Positions 1 through 11,911 of a stretch of DNA of 32,001 nucleotides are shown one piece after another. Each line of letters begins with the position of its first letter. Positions within the stretch are counted from its first letter, which is position 1. This DNA comes from JBKHYJ01 sp046565505. GTDB taxonomy: Bacteria > Acidobacteriota > Blastocatellia > UBA7656. A program made the position numbers and the translations under genes. The stretch covers positions 1 through 32,001 of the forward strand of contig JBKHYJ010000038.1 of the NCBI GenBank assembly GCA_046565505.1. Direction: 5' to 3'. The notes beneath the pieces are model-generated. The model saw only the letters and a list, made by a program, of their open reading frames with translations, did no database searches and was not told where the DNA came from.

Positions 1-3522
<3,522 letters not shown>

Positions 3523-3534
3523 GTGACGCGAGCT

Positions 3535-4371
3535 ATGAGCAGGCGCAAACACGACCCGGACCTTGAGGCGCTGGAGATCAAGCTGCTGCTGGAAGGGGTG
3601 TACCTCCACTACGGCTACGACTTCAGGGAGTACGCCCCTGCCTCGCTCAAGCGGCGGATATGGGACGTGGTGCGCTCGGAAAAACTCAGGAGCATCTCGC
3701 GGCTGCAAGACAGGGTGCTGCACGACCCGGCCTGTTTCGAGCGGTTCGTCGTGGCGCTCACGGTCAACGTGACGGCCATGTTCCGCGACCCGAGTTTTTA
3801 TTCCGCGTTCAGGGCGAAGGTGGTCCCGCTGCTGAGGACCTACCCGTTCGTGCGGGTCTGGCATGCGGGCTGCTCGACGGGCGAGGAGGTCTATTCGATG
3901 GCGATCGTCCTCACTGAAGAGGGGATATACGACAGGTGCAGGATCTACGCGACCGACCTCAACGAGTCCGTCCTGAGGAAGGCGAAGTCGGGGATTTACC
4001 CGCTGCAATTCATGCAGGGCTACATCAACAACTACGCGAAGGCGGGTGGGAAGAACTCTTTCTCGGAGTATTACACCGCCAACTACGACAACGCGATCTT
4101 CCGCTCTTCGCTCAGGGAGAACGTGGTCTTTTCGCAGCACAACCTCGTGACGGACCGCTCCTTCAACGAGTTCAACGTGATCTTGTGCAGGAACGTGCTG
4201 ATCTACTTCAACCAGTCGCTACAGGACCGCGTGCACAACCTGCTCTACGAGAGCCTGGGCATGTTCGGGGTGCTGGGGCTTGGGCAAAAGGAGACGATTA
4301 GCTATACTCCGCACGAAAAGCATTACGAAGTTTTGGAGGAGGGCGAGAAGCTCTACAGGAGGATCGCTTAG
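3535..4371 (+). CDS. cheR: CheR-type protein-glutamate methyltransferase
   Basis: S-adenosylmethionine-dependent methyltransferase that in chemotaxis methylates glutamates of receptors. The 278-residue product has the usual two parts: an N-terminal helical domain (about 10-85) and a Rossmann-like catalytic domain whose SAM loop reads HAGCSTGEEVYS, followed by IYATDLNES and the CRNVLIYF block typical of CheR. ATG 3535 is chosen because AGGTGA at 3521-3526 lies 8 nt before it; a GTG at 3523 directly after the kinase stop is in frame but would have no ribosome binding site. The stop abuts cheB (TAGATG). No chemoreceptor, CheA or CheW is seen in the window, so the substrate is probably not a flagellar chemotaxis receptor; the HAMP-rich kinase next door is one possibility (inference). 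Family assignment is firm, target uncertain. Confidence 0.93.
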   Translation: MSRRKHDPDLEALEIKLLLEGVYLHYGYDFREYAPASLKRRIWDVVRSEKLRSISRLQDRVLHDPACFERFVVALTVNVTAMFRDPSFYSAFRAKVVPLLRTYPFVRVWHAGCSTGEEVYSMAIVLTEEGIYDRCRIYATDLNESVLRKAKSGIYPLQFMQGYINNYAKAGGKNSFSEYYTANYDNAIFRSSLRENVVFSQHNLVTDRSFNEFNVILCRNVLIYFNQSLQDRVHNLLYESLGMFGVLGLGQKETISYTPHEKHYEVLEEGEKLYRRIA

Positions 4372-4950
4372 ATGAGCTATGGGTTGGTCGTCATAGGCGC
4401 CTCGCTCGGCGGGTTCCATGCGCTGGAGGCCGTGCTCGGGGGCCTGCCCGCGGAGTTCCCGCTGCCCATAGCCGTGGTGCAGCACCGCAGCAGTGACTCG
4501 GACGAGTTGCTGCCCACGCTCCTGCGGAGAAAAAGCCGCCTGCCCGTGGTCGAGGCCGAAGATAAGCAGTCGATCATACCCGGGCAGGTCTTCATAGCCC
4601 CTGCCAATTACCACCTGCTCGTCGAGGAGGGACACTTCGCCTTATCCACGGAAGGCCCAGTGCAGTTCGCCCGGCCCTCCGTGGACGTTCTGTTCGAGTC
4701 GGCCGCGGACGCGTACCGCGAGAAGGTCGTCGCCGTGTTACTCAGCGGGTCCAACAGCGACGGCGCGCGCGGAGTGTCGCTCGTGAAGGAGTACGGCGGG
4801 CTGGCCATAGTACAGGACCCCGCCTCGGCCGAGGGCAGGCAGATGCCCGAAGCCGCGATGGCGGCCGCGCCGGTCGATCAGGTGTTACCGCTTTCTGAAA
4901 TCGCCCCCTTCCTGCGCGGGCTTGTCAGTAGAACCGAGGTGAGTTTATGA
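4372..4950 (+). CDS. cheB: CheB methylesterase catalytic domain without receiver
   Basis: Protein-glutamate methylesterase/deamidase that reverses CheR methylation. At 192 residues it is only the catalytic domain: the N-terminal receiver that normally inhibits and switches CheB is absent. The family's catalytic triad is visible as Ser11 (GASLGG), His38 (VVQHRS) and Asp130 (GSNSDGARG). AGGAGG at 4357-4362 lies 9 nt before the ATG, which directly follows the cheR stop. The 3' end overlaps the next kinase by four bases (ATGA). Without its own receiver, activity must be constant, or controlled through one of the flanking kinases' receivers (inference). The family is certain; whether it acts on a receptor is not known. 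Confidence 0.93.
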   Translation: MSYGLVVIGASLGGFHALEAVLGGLPAEFPLPIAVVQHRSSDSDELLPTLLRRKSRLPVVEAEDKQSIIPGQVFIAPANYHLLVEEGHFALSTEGPVQFARPSVDVLFESAADAYREKVVAVLLSGSNSDGARGVSLVKEYGGLAIVQDPASAEGRQMPEAAMAAAPVDQVLPLSEIAPFLRGLVSRTEVSL

Positions 4951-6806
4951 CGCCCCTGCCGCGAGCCAATTCATTGGTGCTTGAGCAAGAGCTGGGCGAC
5001 CCGGCGGCCGGGCAGAAGGTCAACATCCTGGTTGTTGACGACCACCCGGAAAACCTGCTCGCGCTAGAGGCCAGCCTCAGCTTCCTGGACCAGAACGTCG
5101 TCAAGGCGAATTCGGGCAGGGAGGCGTTGAAGCTGCTGCTCAACCAAGACTTCGCCGTCATCCTGCTGGACGTTCACATGCCCGACATGGATGGGTTCGA
5201 GACGGCCGCGCTCATAAGGGAGCGCGAGAGGTCGCAGAACATACCGATCATATTTCTGACGGCGATGCACAAGGGCGAGGGGCAGGTCTTCAGGGGGTAC
5301 TCGCTCGGCGCTGTGGACTACATCTTCAAGCCTTTCGAGCCCGACATACTGAACGCGAAAGTCTCCGTCTTCATCGAGCTCTATAAAAAAACCCAGGAGA
5401 TAAAACGCCAGGCGGAACTGCTACAGAGCAAGAACGAGGAGCTGGACAGTACCAACAGGGCCATAGTCGGGCTCTATAACGAGATCGAGAAGAAGAACGA
5501 CGAGCTGGAGGTGCGCGTCCGCGAGAGGACGGCCGAGCTGGCGAGGGTCAACGAGGACCTGTTCACAGAGATAGCCGAGCGCAAGCAGGCGGAAGAAGAG
5601 CGCACGCAACTGCTGATAAGCGAGCAGAGGGCGCGCGAGCAGGCGGAAGCGGCCAACCGCGCCAAGGACGAATTCCTTGCGACCGTCTCCCACGAGCTGC
5701 GCACGCCGCTCACGTCCATACTCGGGTGGGTGCGGCTCCTGCGCTCGGAGGCCATCGACGAGGCGGCCTTCACCCGCGGGCTCGACACGATAGAGCGCAA
5801 CGCCAAATCGCAGGCGAAGCTCATCGAAGACATACTGGATGTCTCTCGCATAATCAGCGGCAAGCTGCGCATAGAGTGCCGCCCCGTGGACCTCGTGTCG
5901 ATCATCGAAATGGCTATCGACGCGGTCCGCCCCGCCGCCGAAGCCAAGTCCATAAACATTCACACGTCGCTCGATTCGGGCGGCGGGCTCGTGCGCGGCG
6001 ACCCCAACCGCTTGCAGCAGGTCGTATGGAACCTGCTGTCCAACGCGGTCAAATTCACCCCCGGCGGCGGCGACATACACGTGCGCCTGGAGCAGGGCGG
6101 CCCGGCCAGGATAATCGTCAGCGATAATGGCGACGGCATCAGGCCCGATTTTCTGCCGTTCGTATTCGACCGTTTCAGCCAGGCGGAGGCCCAGACCACC
6201 AGAAGGCATGGCGGGCTCGGGCTGGGGCTCGCCATAGTGCGCCACCTGGTCGAGATGCATGGCGGCATGATCCGTGTAGAGAGCGCGGGCGAGGGCAAGG
6301 GCGCGACCTTCACTGTCGAGCTGCCATCCTCGTTCGCCGATTTCGGGGACGCCGCCGCGAGGGCGGCCAGGTCGGAGCGACCGCCGCCCGAGCCCGAACA
6401 GATTTCAGAGGATATTCCGTCTTTGGACGGTCTGAGGATACTGCTCGTCGATGATGACGCCGACACGCTTCAGGTGCTCGGCCTGGCGCTGGCGCGGGCC
6501 GGGGCCGAGGTGAAAACCTGCTCGTCGGCCGAAGAAGCACTGAAGGCTTTGGATGGCTGGAGCGCGGACCTGATGGTGTCGGACATAGGGATGCCCGGCG
6601 AGGATGGCTACTCTTTGATCCGCAAAGTCAGGGGGCTGCGGCCCGAGCTCGGCGGGAGTATGCCCGCCATAGCCCTGACCGCATACGCGAGCCCCGCAGA
6701 CAGGAGTCGCGCCCTGTCGATGGGGTTTCAGATGCACGTAAGCAAGCCGGTCGAGCCTATAGAGCTGGTCGCCTCGATAGCGCGGCTGACCGGGGAAAAA
6801 GTCTGA
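4947..6806 (+). CDS. Hybrid histidine kinase with receiver domains at both ends
   Basis: The 619-residue cytoplasmic protein has an N-terminal receiver (about 25-145, phospho-Asp75 in LLDVHMPDMDG), a long coiled coil (about 150-235), a HisKA domain with His249 in SHELRTPLTS, an ATPase domain (N-box NLLSNAVKFTP, GLGLGLAIV), and a C-terminal receiver (about 490-615, Asp546 in VSDIGMPGEDG). The order REC-HisKA-ATPase-REC fits a kinase whose input is phosphate from another kinase rather than a ligand, and the upstream HAMP-array kinase is the obvious donor (inference). The start overlaps the cheB stop (ATGA) and is preceded by GAGGTGA at 4936-4942, so translation is likely coupled. No output domain with DNA binding is visible in this operon. 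No clear terminator is seen after the stop. Confidence 0.93.
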   Translation: MTPLPRANSLVLEQELGDPAAGQKVNILVVDDHPENLLALEASLSFLDQNVVKANSGREALKLLLNQDFAVILLDVHMPDMDGFETAALIRERERSQNIPIIFLTAMHKGEGQVFRGYSLGAVDYIFKPFEPDILNAKVSVFIELYKKTQEIKRQAELLQSKNEELDSTNRAIVGLYNEIEKKNDELEVRVRERTAELARVNEDLFTEIAERKQAEEERTQLLISEQRAREQAEAANRAKDEFLATVSHELRTPLTSILGWVRLLRSEAIDEAAFTRGLDTIERNAKSQAKLIEDILDVSRIISGKLRIECRPVDLVSIIEMAIDAVRPAAEAKSINIHTSLDSGGGLVRGDPNRLQQVVWNLLSNAVKFTPGGGDIHVRLEQGGPARIIVSDNGDGIRPDFLPFVFDRFSQAEAQTTRRHGGLGLGLAIVRHLVEMHGGMIRVESAGEGKGATFTVELPSSFADFGDAAARAARSERPPPEPEQISEDIPSLDGLRILLVDDDADTLQVLGLALARAGAEVKTCSSAEEALKALDGWSADLMVSDIGMPGEDGYSLIRKVRGLRPELGGSMPAIALTAYASPADRSRALSMGFQMHVSKPVEPIELVASIARLTGEKV

Positions 6807-6936
6807 TTGATTACAGGTTCGCTGCCCAGGCCGGCGGCCCGCGCCCCCGAAGACACGTCAAACGTTCGACCAGAGCGGTCGCGGTCCCCTGTGGCGCAGA
6901 AACTCAAAGAACACGCCGTATAAATTTGATGACCCG

Positions 6937-7062
6937 TCAGCGCAAAAACAATCCGATCAGTATGGCCGCCAGCACCACGATCACCAGGAACCATAAGACC
7001 GGCTTGCTCAGCCTCAACTCGTCTTCATCCGCGCCTTCGGGCGTTCTGTTCGGAGCCGTCAT
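6937..7062 (-). CDS. Small single-pass membrane protein, 41 residues
   Basis: Translation of the minus strand gives a 41-residue peptide: a charged N-terminal segment (MTAPNRTPEGADEDELRLSK) followed by a hydrophobic stretch of about 20 residues (PVLWFLVIVVLAAILIGLFL) and a final Arg. This is the shape of a small tail-anchored or single-span inner-membrane protein. A purine-rich GCAGG lies about 5 nt before the ATG, and a promoter-like pair with a perfect TTGACA -35 box sits just upstream (7101-7129). It is isolated between the kinase operon and the yggSTU cluster. I do not recognise a family; function unknown. The clean hydrophobic segment, the charge pattern and the promoter together argue that it is real. 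Confidence 0.6.
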   Translation of the reverse strand: MTAPNRTPEGADEDELRLSKPVLWFLVIVVLAAILIGLFLR

Positions 7063-7100
7063 TTTTGCCTGCCATTAAACCTGGGCCTGAATTTGGAATA

Positions 7101-7129
7101 ACCCTAATTCAAACGAGCCCGGCTGTCAA
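7101..7129 (-). promoter_or_regulatory. Sigma-70-type promoter for the 41-residue membrane protein
   Basis: On the minus strand TTGACA (7129-7124), a 17-bp spacer and TAGGGT (7106-7101). The -35 box is perfect; the -10 box keeps the three most conserved positions. Expected transcription start is near 7094, about 30 nt before the start codon at 7062. Confidence 0.5.
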
Positions 7130-7242
7130 TTCTGAATGCAGCGGTCCGCGTCTGGGCGCGCGATGATTCTGCCGGGCGGCGCTACGGTCGTCGCGGCCGC
7201 GGGGGAGGATGAGCCGGGCCGCGGCGTCGCGGCGATGCCCGG

Positions 7243-7548
7243 TCATTGATCCGGCGAGTCGGGGAGGGCGAGCGCCTCGCGCACGCGCTCTGTCGTGACA
7301 TTGTGTATGCGGACCAGTTTGTCCCTGGACGAACCGCCGGCGACCATTTCTACCGACGACGCGCTGACGCCGACCAGCACGGCCAGGAACCGGCGGCACT
7401 CTTCGTTGGCCTTGCCGTCGACCGGCGGCGAAGCGACCCTCAGCTTGACCGCGCCGGCATGCTCGCCCGCGACCTCCGTCCGGGAGGCGCGGGGCTGGAC
7501 GCGCACTTTGAAAGTCACCGCGTTCTCTTTGCGACTGAACTCGATCAC
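7243..7548 (-). CDS. yggU: DUF167 / YggU family protein
   Basis: The 101-residue protein carries the DUF167 pattern: an N-terminal beta-strand with VRVQPRASRTEV, then KLRVASPPVDGKANEECRRFL and a following block in which a Gly-Ser-Ser-Arg-Asp-Lys stretch replaces the usual GxxSRxK. Its molecular function is not established. It starts with GTG at 7548 with an AAGGG just upstream, 8 nt after the yggT stop, so it is very probably co-transcribed and co-translated with yggT. The order yggS-yggT-yggU is conserved in many bacteria, often with proC, which is absent here. Family is secure, role unknown. Confidence 0.9.
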   Translation of the reverse strand: MIEFSRKENAVTFKVRVQPRASRTEVAGEHAGAVKLRVASPPVDGKANEECRRFLAVLVGVSASSVEMVAGGSSRDKLVRIHNVTTERVREALALPDSPDQ

Positions 7549-7556
7549 GGGCCCTT

Positions 7557-8153
7557 CTAACCGATCCCGGCGACGGCGCTCGCAAGTATGCTCGTCAGCA
7601 GTTGGATCAAAAACATCGCGATGACGGGGGAGAAGTCGAACATGCCTGCGACGAAGAAGCGCCGGAGCGGTTTCAGAAGCGGCTCCGTGATGACGTAGAG
7701 GAAATGGAAGAACTTGTTGCTGTAGCCTACGCCGAAGAATGGCAGGAAGAATCGCAGGAAGATGGCGATTACGTAAAGCAGGCCGGCGAGTTTTATGAAC
7801 TCCCCGATCATCATCGGCACGATGACCGTTCCGACCAGAATGTTGTGGCCGATCGCGCCGATGATGCCGCCCAGTTGCGCGATCATGTTAGATATGAATA
7901 GCCCCGTGACCAGGATCATCACGCCCATCAGCAGCGGGACCATGTCGAAGCGCAGTACGCCCCTACCGAACTGCGCCCTGAGGGGGCGGACCATCGGCTC
8001 GGTCAACCGCGTCAGGTGATACGGCACGCGGCCATAGGGGTTCACGTCCATCCACTTCAGTATCACCCTGAGGAACAGGAGCCCCGCCACCGCCACGGTC
8101 CCCCAGAATATGACCAGCGACAACATGTAAAAAACAAAAACGAGTAATTCCAA
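7557..8153 (-). CDS. yggT: YggT family integral membrane protein (duplicated domain)
   Basis: The 198-residue, very hydrophobic protein has two YggT-type halves. Each contains a membrane span followed by a basic amphipathic block with the family pattern (LTRLTEPMVRPLRAQF about 45-62; LYVITEPLLKPLRRFF about 150-167) and further spans. YggT proteins occur with YggS and, in organisms with FtsZ division, near division genes; osmotic-shock and division roles have been proposed, but the biochemical role is not settled. The start appears to be TTG at 8153, directly preceded by AAGGAAGA; the next in-frame Met would remove half of the first span. It lies 98 bp downstream of yggS and 8 bp upstream of yggU. 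Confidence 0.9.
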   Translation of the reverse strand: MELLVFVFYMLSLVIFWGTVAVAGLLFLRVILKWMDVNPYGRVPYHLTRLTEPMVRPLRAQFGRGVLRFDMVPLLMGVMILVTGLFISNMIAQLGGIIGAIGHNILVGTVIVPMMIGEFIKLAGLLYVIAIFLRFFLPFFGVGYSNKFFHFLYVITEPLLKPLRRFFVAGMFDFSPVIAMFLIQLLTSILASAVAGIG

Positions 8154-8251
8154 TCTTCCTTACCTCGACGGTCGGGATGGCCGGCCCTTGGCGGTCGTCG
8201 GCGAGAATGACAATCAGTCACTCTCCGGCGAAAGCCGAAAGCCGCCCCCGC

Positions 8252-8953
8252 CTACTGTTTCTTTCGCGAGCCGAATATGGCGGTCCCAACGCGCACCACC
8301 GTAGCGCCTTCTTCTATCGCCACCTCGAAGTCGTTGCTCATCCCCATAGATAGGTCTGTCAGCCGCCGGCCGGGCGCGCGGTCGCGGTTCAGCCCGTCAA
8401 GCAACTCTCTCAACTTACGAAAGTAACTCCGCGCCTGTTCTGGCGCGTCGAAAAACGGCGGCAGCGTCATCAGGCCGCGGAACTCGAGGTTGGCGGCCGC
8501 GTCCAGCGCATCGACTATGGCGGGCAAGTCCGCTTCGTCCGCCCCGGTCTTGTTCGCCTCGTGCGCGAGATCAACCTGTACCAGCACGGCGGGCCTTCGC
8601 CCGGCTTCGCCCGCGAGCCTGTCCAGCCTGCGGGCAAGGTCCGGGCTGTCGACCGTGTGGATCACATCGAATATGGAAATGGCCTGCCTGGCCTTGTTCG
8701 ATTGCAGGTGACCGATCAAGTGCCAGCGGAGGTTTTCCGCCTTGACCAGCCCGACTTTCCCCGCGGCCTCCTGAACGCGGTTTTCGCCCAGGTCGAGCGC
8801 GCCCGCGTCCACCGCCCGCTGGACTGTTGAGTGATCGAATGTCTTAGAGACGGTGACGAGGGTTATATCTTCGGCCTTTCGGCCGGCGCGTTCGGCTGCC
8901 CGGGCAATCCGCTCGCGGACGCGCGCGAGTCGCTCTTGTATCTCTTCGGCCAT
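8252..8953 (-). CDS. yggS: YggS-type pyridoxal phosphate homeostasis protein
   Basis: PLP-binding protein of the YggS/PROSC family, with the fold of the N-terminal barrel of alanine racemase but thought to buffer vitamin B6 rather than catalyse. At 233 residues it has the full family length. The PLP lysine is Lys37 in TVSKTF. Other signatures are LGENRVQEA, WHLIGHLQSNKA and the C-terminal LSMGMSNDFEVAI with VRVGTAIFG. ATG 8953 is preferred over an in-frame TTG at 8962 because the -10-like box at 8968-8963 lies only 9 nt upstream, so the TTG would fall at or before the transcription start. It is the first gene of the yggS-yggT-yggU cluster. Confidence 0.93.
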   Translation of the reverse strand: MAEEIQERLARVRERIARAAERAGRKAEDITLVTVSKTFDHSTVQRAVDAGALDLGENRVQEAAGKVGLVKAENLRWHLIGHLQSNKARQAISIFDVIHTVDSPDLARRLDRLAGEAGRRPAVLVQVDLAHEANKTGADEADLPAIVDALDAAANLEFRGLMTLPPFFDAPEQARSYFRKLRELLDGLNRDRAPGRRLTDLSMGMSNDFEVAIEEGATVVRVGTAIFGSRKKQ

Positions 8954-8962
8954 CGCAAGCAA

Positions 8963-8992
8963 ATCTTATCAACGCGGGGTGATGAGAGACAA
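8963..8992 (-). promoter_or_regulatory. Candidate yggS promoter giving a nearly leaderless transcript
   Basis: On the minus strand TTGTCT (8992-8987), an 18-bp spacer and TAAGAT (8968-8963). Only 9 nt separate the -10 box from ATG 8953, and no Shine-Dalgarno sequence fits between. The same -35 box, spacer and distance recur at lptE. Confidence 0.45.
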
Positions 8993-9092
8993 GGAGAGGA
9001 CGGACGGCGAACGGATGCGCCCGCGGTCATTAATCCTCAATCGTTCCTTATCTAATAATCAGCCGGCGCGGCGGCCCGCCTTCCGGTAACAG

Positions 9093-10778
9093 TCATTCGC
9101 CGTCGCCCGCGCGCCCTTGCCCCCCGTACCCGCCTCCGCCGGGGGTCTCTATGCGGATGCGGTCACCTGCGCGCGCGTACGCGGAGTCCTTACCTGCCAG
9201 GACGTGCTCTCCGCCCTCGCCGACTATAGTGGCGCGCCCGGCCGCCCCCGGCGCGCCGCCCTTAAGCCCGTAGGGGCGAGTCTTGCGGCGGTCGGAAAGC
9301 ACCGTGACCCGGGCGTCGGTCAATAATTCAAGCTCGCGCACGACGCCGTCGCCGCCGCGAAACTGGCCGCCGCCGCCGCTCCCACGGCGTATCGAGTACC
9401 GCCGGACGCGCATCGGGTAGGCGTACTCCATCGCCTCCGCGGGCGTGTTAAGCGAATTCGTCATGTGCGTATGAATCGCGTCGATGCCGTCGAGCGTGGG
9501 CCGCGCGCCCATGCCTCCGGCCACTGTTTCGTAGTAAGCGAACTGGCGGCCCGTCCGGTCGTCCGTACCGCCTATGGTCAGATTGTTCATAGTGCCCTGG
9601 CTCGCGGCCGGGACTGCCGCCCCGGCGCGCGCGAGCGCGAGCAAAAGCACATCGACTATCCGCTGGGAGGTTTCGACGTTGCCGCCCGCGACCGGGGCCG
9701 GCGGCAAGGCGTTGACGACTGACCCCCGCGGCGCGACGACCTCTATGGGCTCAAGTATGCCCCAGCTCGCGGGCACGCCCTCCTGAATGAGGCAGCGAAA
9801 AACGTAGTAGACCGCAGAGACCGTGATTGCCTCGACGGCATTGACGGGGCCGCGGACCTGTCTCGCGCTGCCGGTGAAATCAACCGTCGCCCTGTCGCCT
9901 TTGATCCGAATGCTAACGGCTATTCGCACGGGGGTGTCTGAATAGCCGTCGTCGTCGAGATAATCCTCGGCTTCATATACGCCATCCGGCAGGCGGCGGA
10001 TAACGCGGCGCGTCATCTCGGCCGTGTAGCTGACCAGGCGCGAGGCGTAGGCGTCGGCCTCCTTGAAGCCATACCGCCCGACTATTTCGAGCAGGCGCGT
10101 CTGACCCGTAGCAATCGCCCCGAGCTGCGCCGTGAGGTCGCCCTCGCGCTCTTCGGGCAGTCGGACGTTCATGGCGATCAGTCGCAAAACGTCTTCGTTG
10201 ATTCGCCCCCCGACCATCAGGCGCACGGGCGGAATCCTCAGCCCCTCCTGATAGATTTCATCCGCGCGCCCCATCGAGCCCGGCGTCGCGCCCCCGATGT
10301 CTGCGTGATGCGCGCGGTTGGCGACGTAAAATAGCGGCCGCGCGCCGCGCGCCGCGCGCGAGGGACTGAGTCCCCGTGAGGCCGCAGGTCTTCGCGTGCC
10401 CGCGGAGTTTTTTAAATTCACTCTCGCCGCTCTGGAGTTGCTGTGGCCCCCGTCCCCGTACACCGCGGCAACCATAGTCACGTCGGGCAGGTGCGTCCCG
10501 CCCGCGTACGGGTCGTTGAGGACTACCACGTCGCCCGGCCCGAGGCTGACGGTTTCGAGCGCGGCGCGCACGGACATGGGCATAGAGCCTAGGTGCACCG
10601 GCATGTGATCGCCCTGCGCGATCAGGACGCCCCCGCCGTTGAATACGGCGCAGGAGTAATCACGCCGCTCTTTGATGTTGGGCGAGAAGGCCGACCGCCG
10701 CAGGCTGACGCCCATCTCTTCGGCGACGGATGAATAAAGCGATTTGAATATCTCAAGCTTGACCGGGTCTGCTTTCAT
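9093..10778 (-). CDS. hyuB: Hydantoinase B / 5-oxoprolinase B-subunit family protein
   Basis: Member of the HyuB family, the partner subunit of ATP-dependent hydantoin or 5-oxoproline ring-opening enzymes (also found in acetone and acetophenone carboxylase relatives). Recognised by SLYSSVAEEMGVSLRRSAFSPNIKERRDYSCAVF at the N-terminus (given in part), the GDHMPVHLGSM block, LNDPYAGGTHLPDVT, ANRAHHADIGG, TVDFTGSARQVRGPVNA and a C-terminal RGGDGVVRELELL with GGGGYG. The 561-residue product is longer than expected because of a 36-residue insertion between LNDPYAGGTH and ANRAHHADIGG (see separate entry). ATG 10778 is preferred to the TTG at 10781. The usual partner HyuA is not adjacent on either side. 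Substrate cannot be told from sequence. Confidence 0.88.
   Translation of the reverse strand: MKADPVKLEIFKSLYSSVAEEMGVSLRRSAFSPNIKERRDYSCAVFNGGGVLIAQGDHMPVHLGSMPMSVRAALETVSLGPGDVVVLNDPYAGGTHLPDVTMVAAVYGDGGHSNSRAARVNLKNSAGTRRPAASRGLSPSRAARGARPLFYVANRAHHADIGGATPGSMGRADEIYQEGLRIPPVRLMVGGRINEDVLRLIAMNVRLPEEREGDLTAQLGAIATGQTRLLEIVGRYGFKEADAYASRLVSYTAEMTRRVIRRLPDGVYEAEDYLDDDGYSDTPVRIAVSIRIKGDRATVDFTGSARQVRGPVNAVEAITVSAVYYVFRCLIQEGVPASWGILEPIEVVAPRGSVVNALPPAPVAGGNVETSQRIVDVLLLALARAGAAVPAASQGTMNNLTIGGTDDRTGRQFAYYETVAGGMGARPTLDGIDAIHTHMTNSLNTPAEAMEYAYPMRVRRYSIRRGSGGGGQFRGGDGVVRELELLTDARVTVLSDRRKTRPYGLKGGAPGAAGRATIVGEGGEHVLAGKDSAYARAGDRIRIETPGGGGYGGQGRAGDGE
10338..10445 (-). repeat. In-frame 108-bp insertion inside hyuB
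   Basis: Exactly 108 bp (36 codons) interrupt a conserved stretch of hyuB: the sequence reads GDGG, then a low-complexity Arg/Ser/Ala-rich segment containing RVNLKNSAG and SRGLSPSRAARG, then PLFYVANRAHHAD, which family members normally carry almost directly after the first part. The DNA contains a perfect palindrome GGGACT-G-AGTCCC, an A/T-rich TTTTTTAAATT run and three GCGCCGC-type units. The composition is unlike the flanking codons and resembles a small palindromic element tolerated inside a reading frame. I see no second copy in this window. Confidence 0.55.
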
Positions 10779-10879
10779 CAACGTGAGTGTATCACAGGCG
10801 CAGGGGGGCGAAAGGCCGCCCGCGGTTGCGGCAGCCGAAAGGTAAGGGGCCCGAGCAGGGGGTCAAACAGATATTACTT

Positions 10880-10908
10880 TTGCCTTAGCCCGTCGCCTTC
10901 GTTATCTT
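10880..10908 (+). promoter_or_regulatory. Sigma-70-type promoter for nfo
   Basis: TTGCCT (10880-10885), 17-bp spacer, TATCTT (10903-10908). Expected transcription start is near 10915, about 34 nt before ATG 10949. This makes the upstream in-frame TTG at 10913 an unlikely start. Confidence 0.5.
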
Positions 10909-10948
10909 TACTTTGTTGGCCGGCCGGCCCGCTCAACGTCAAGGCGAA

Positions 10949-11893
10949 ATGACAGCAAGCAGATTGACCCCGATCATAGGCGCGCACACCTCTATAGCCG
11001 GCGGGTTGGCGAACGCCGTCGCGCTGGCCGAGGCCAGGAGGTGCGACGCACTTCAAATCTTCGCGCGCAACCCGCGCGGGTGGTTAGAGCGCCCTCTCTT
11101 TCCCGAGGAGGTCAACAAATTCCGAACGGCGCGGGAGCGGGCCGGGCTGTGGCCCCTCGCGATACACTCCGTGTACCTCATCAACCTGGCCGCGCAGGAC
11201 CCCGTCGTGCGGGCGCGCTCGCGCGGGGCATTCCGGCAGGAGATCGAGCGCGGGATCGCGCTAGGCGCGGACTACCTGGTGGTTCATCCTGGCAACCCCA
11301 GGACCGTGCCGGCCGAAGTCGGGATCGCCACGGCAGTCGACTCCGTGCGCGAGGCCACGCGCGGGCTGAGGCTTGATGGCGCGGCGCCGAGCGCCGGCCG
11401 CGCGGGCCGCGAGAATGGGCTTACGATATTGATAGAGAACACGGCCGGGCAGGGTTCGTCGATCGGGTGCGACTTCGGGCAGGTGGCGGACATTCTAGCG
11501 GCGCTCGACGACCTCCCGGTCGGCGTCTGCCTGGACACCGCGCACACGTTCGCGTCGGGGTATGACATCTCGACCGAGCGAGGGTTGAAGGCGACCTGTC
11601 GTGCGATCAACCGCTCGTTCGGGTTCGACCGGATCAAGCTGATTCATTGCAACGACTCGAAAGCCCCGCTCGGCTCGCGCGTGGACCGCCACCAGCACAT
11701 AGGGCTCGGTCACATCGGCGCCGAGGCGTTCGGCCGATTGACCCATACCTTGAAGTTTCGGCGCATACCATTTATTTTAGAAACTCCGGCCGACGAGCAT
11801 CGGGACGACGAATGGAATATCAACCGCCTGCGGGAGTTGAGCGAAGGCGGGCAATTTCAAACTTCGGTAGAGCATTACCGAGATGAAGGCTGA
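10949..11893 (+). CDS. nfo: Endonuclease IV (AP endonuclease)
   Basis: Zinc-dependent apurinic/apyrimidinic endonuclease of base-excision repair, cutting 5' to abasic sites and removing blocked 3' ends. The 314-residue TIM-barrel protein shows all nine metal ligands expected from the E. coli enzyme, by position: His73, His113, Glu163, Asp196, His199, His233, Asp246, His248 and Glu278, within LVVHPGN, IENTAGQG, LDTAHTFASGYD, HCNDSKAPLGSRVDRHQHIG and ILETP. A short Gly/Ala-rich insert (about 142-155) precedes the Glu163 strand. ATG 10949 is preceded by AAGGCGA and fits the upstream promoter. It ends 18 bp before leuS and may share a transcript with it. Confidence 0.95.
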   Translation: MTASRLTPIIGAHTSIAGGLANAVALAEARRCDALQIFARNPRGWLERPLFPEEVNKFRTARERAGLWPLAIHSVYLINLAAQDPVVRARSRGAFRQEIERGIALGADYLVVHPGNPRTVPAEVGIATAVDSVREATRGLRLDGAAPSAGRAGRENGLTILIENTAGQGSSIGCDFGQVADILAALDDLPVGVCLDTAHTFASGYDISTERGLKATCRAINRSFGFDRIKLIHCNDSKAPLGSRVDRHQHIGLGHIGAEAFGRLTHTLKFRRIPFILETPADEHRDDEWNINRLRELSEGGQFQTSVEHYRDEG

Positions 11894-11911
11894 TTCGCAC
11901 GAGCACGTATT

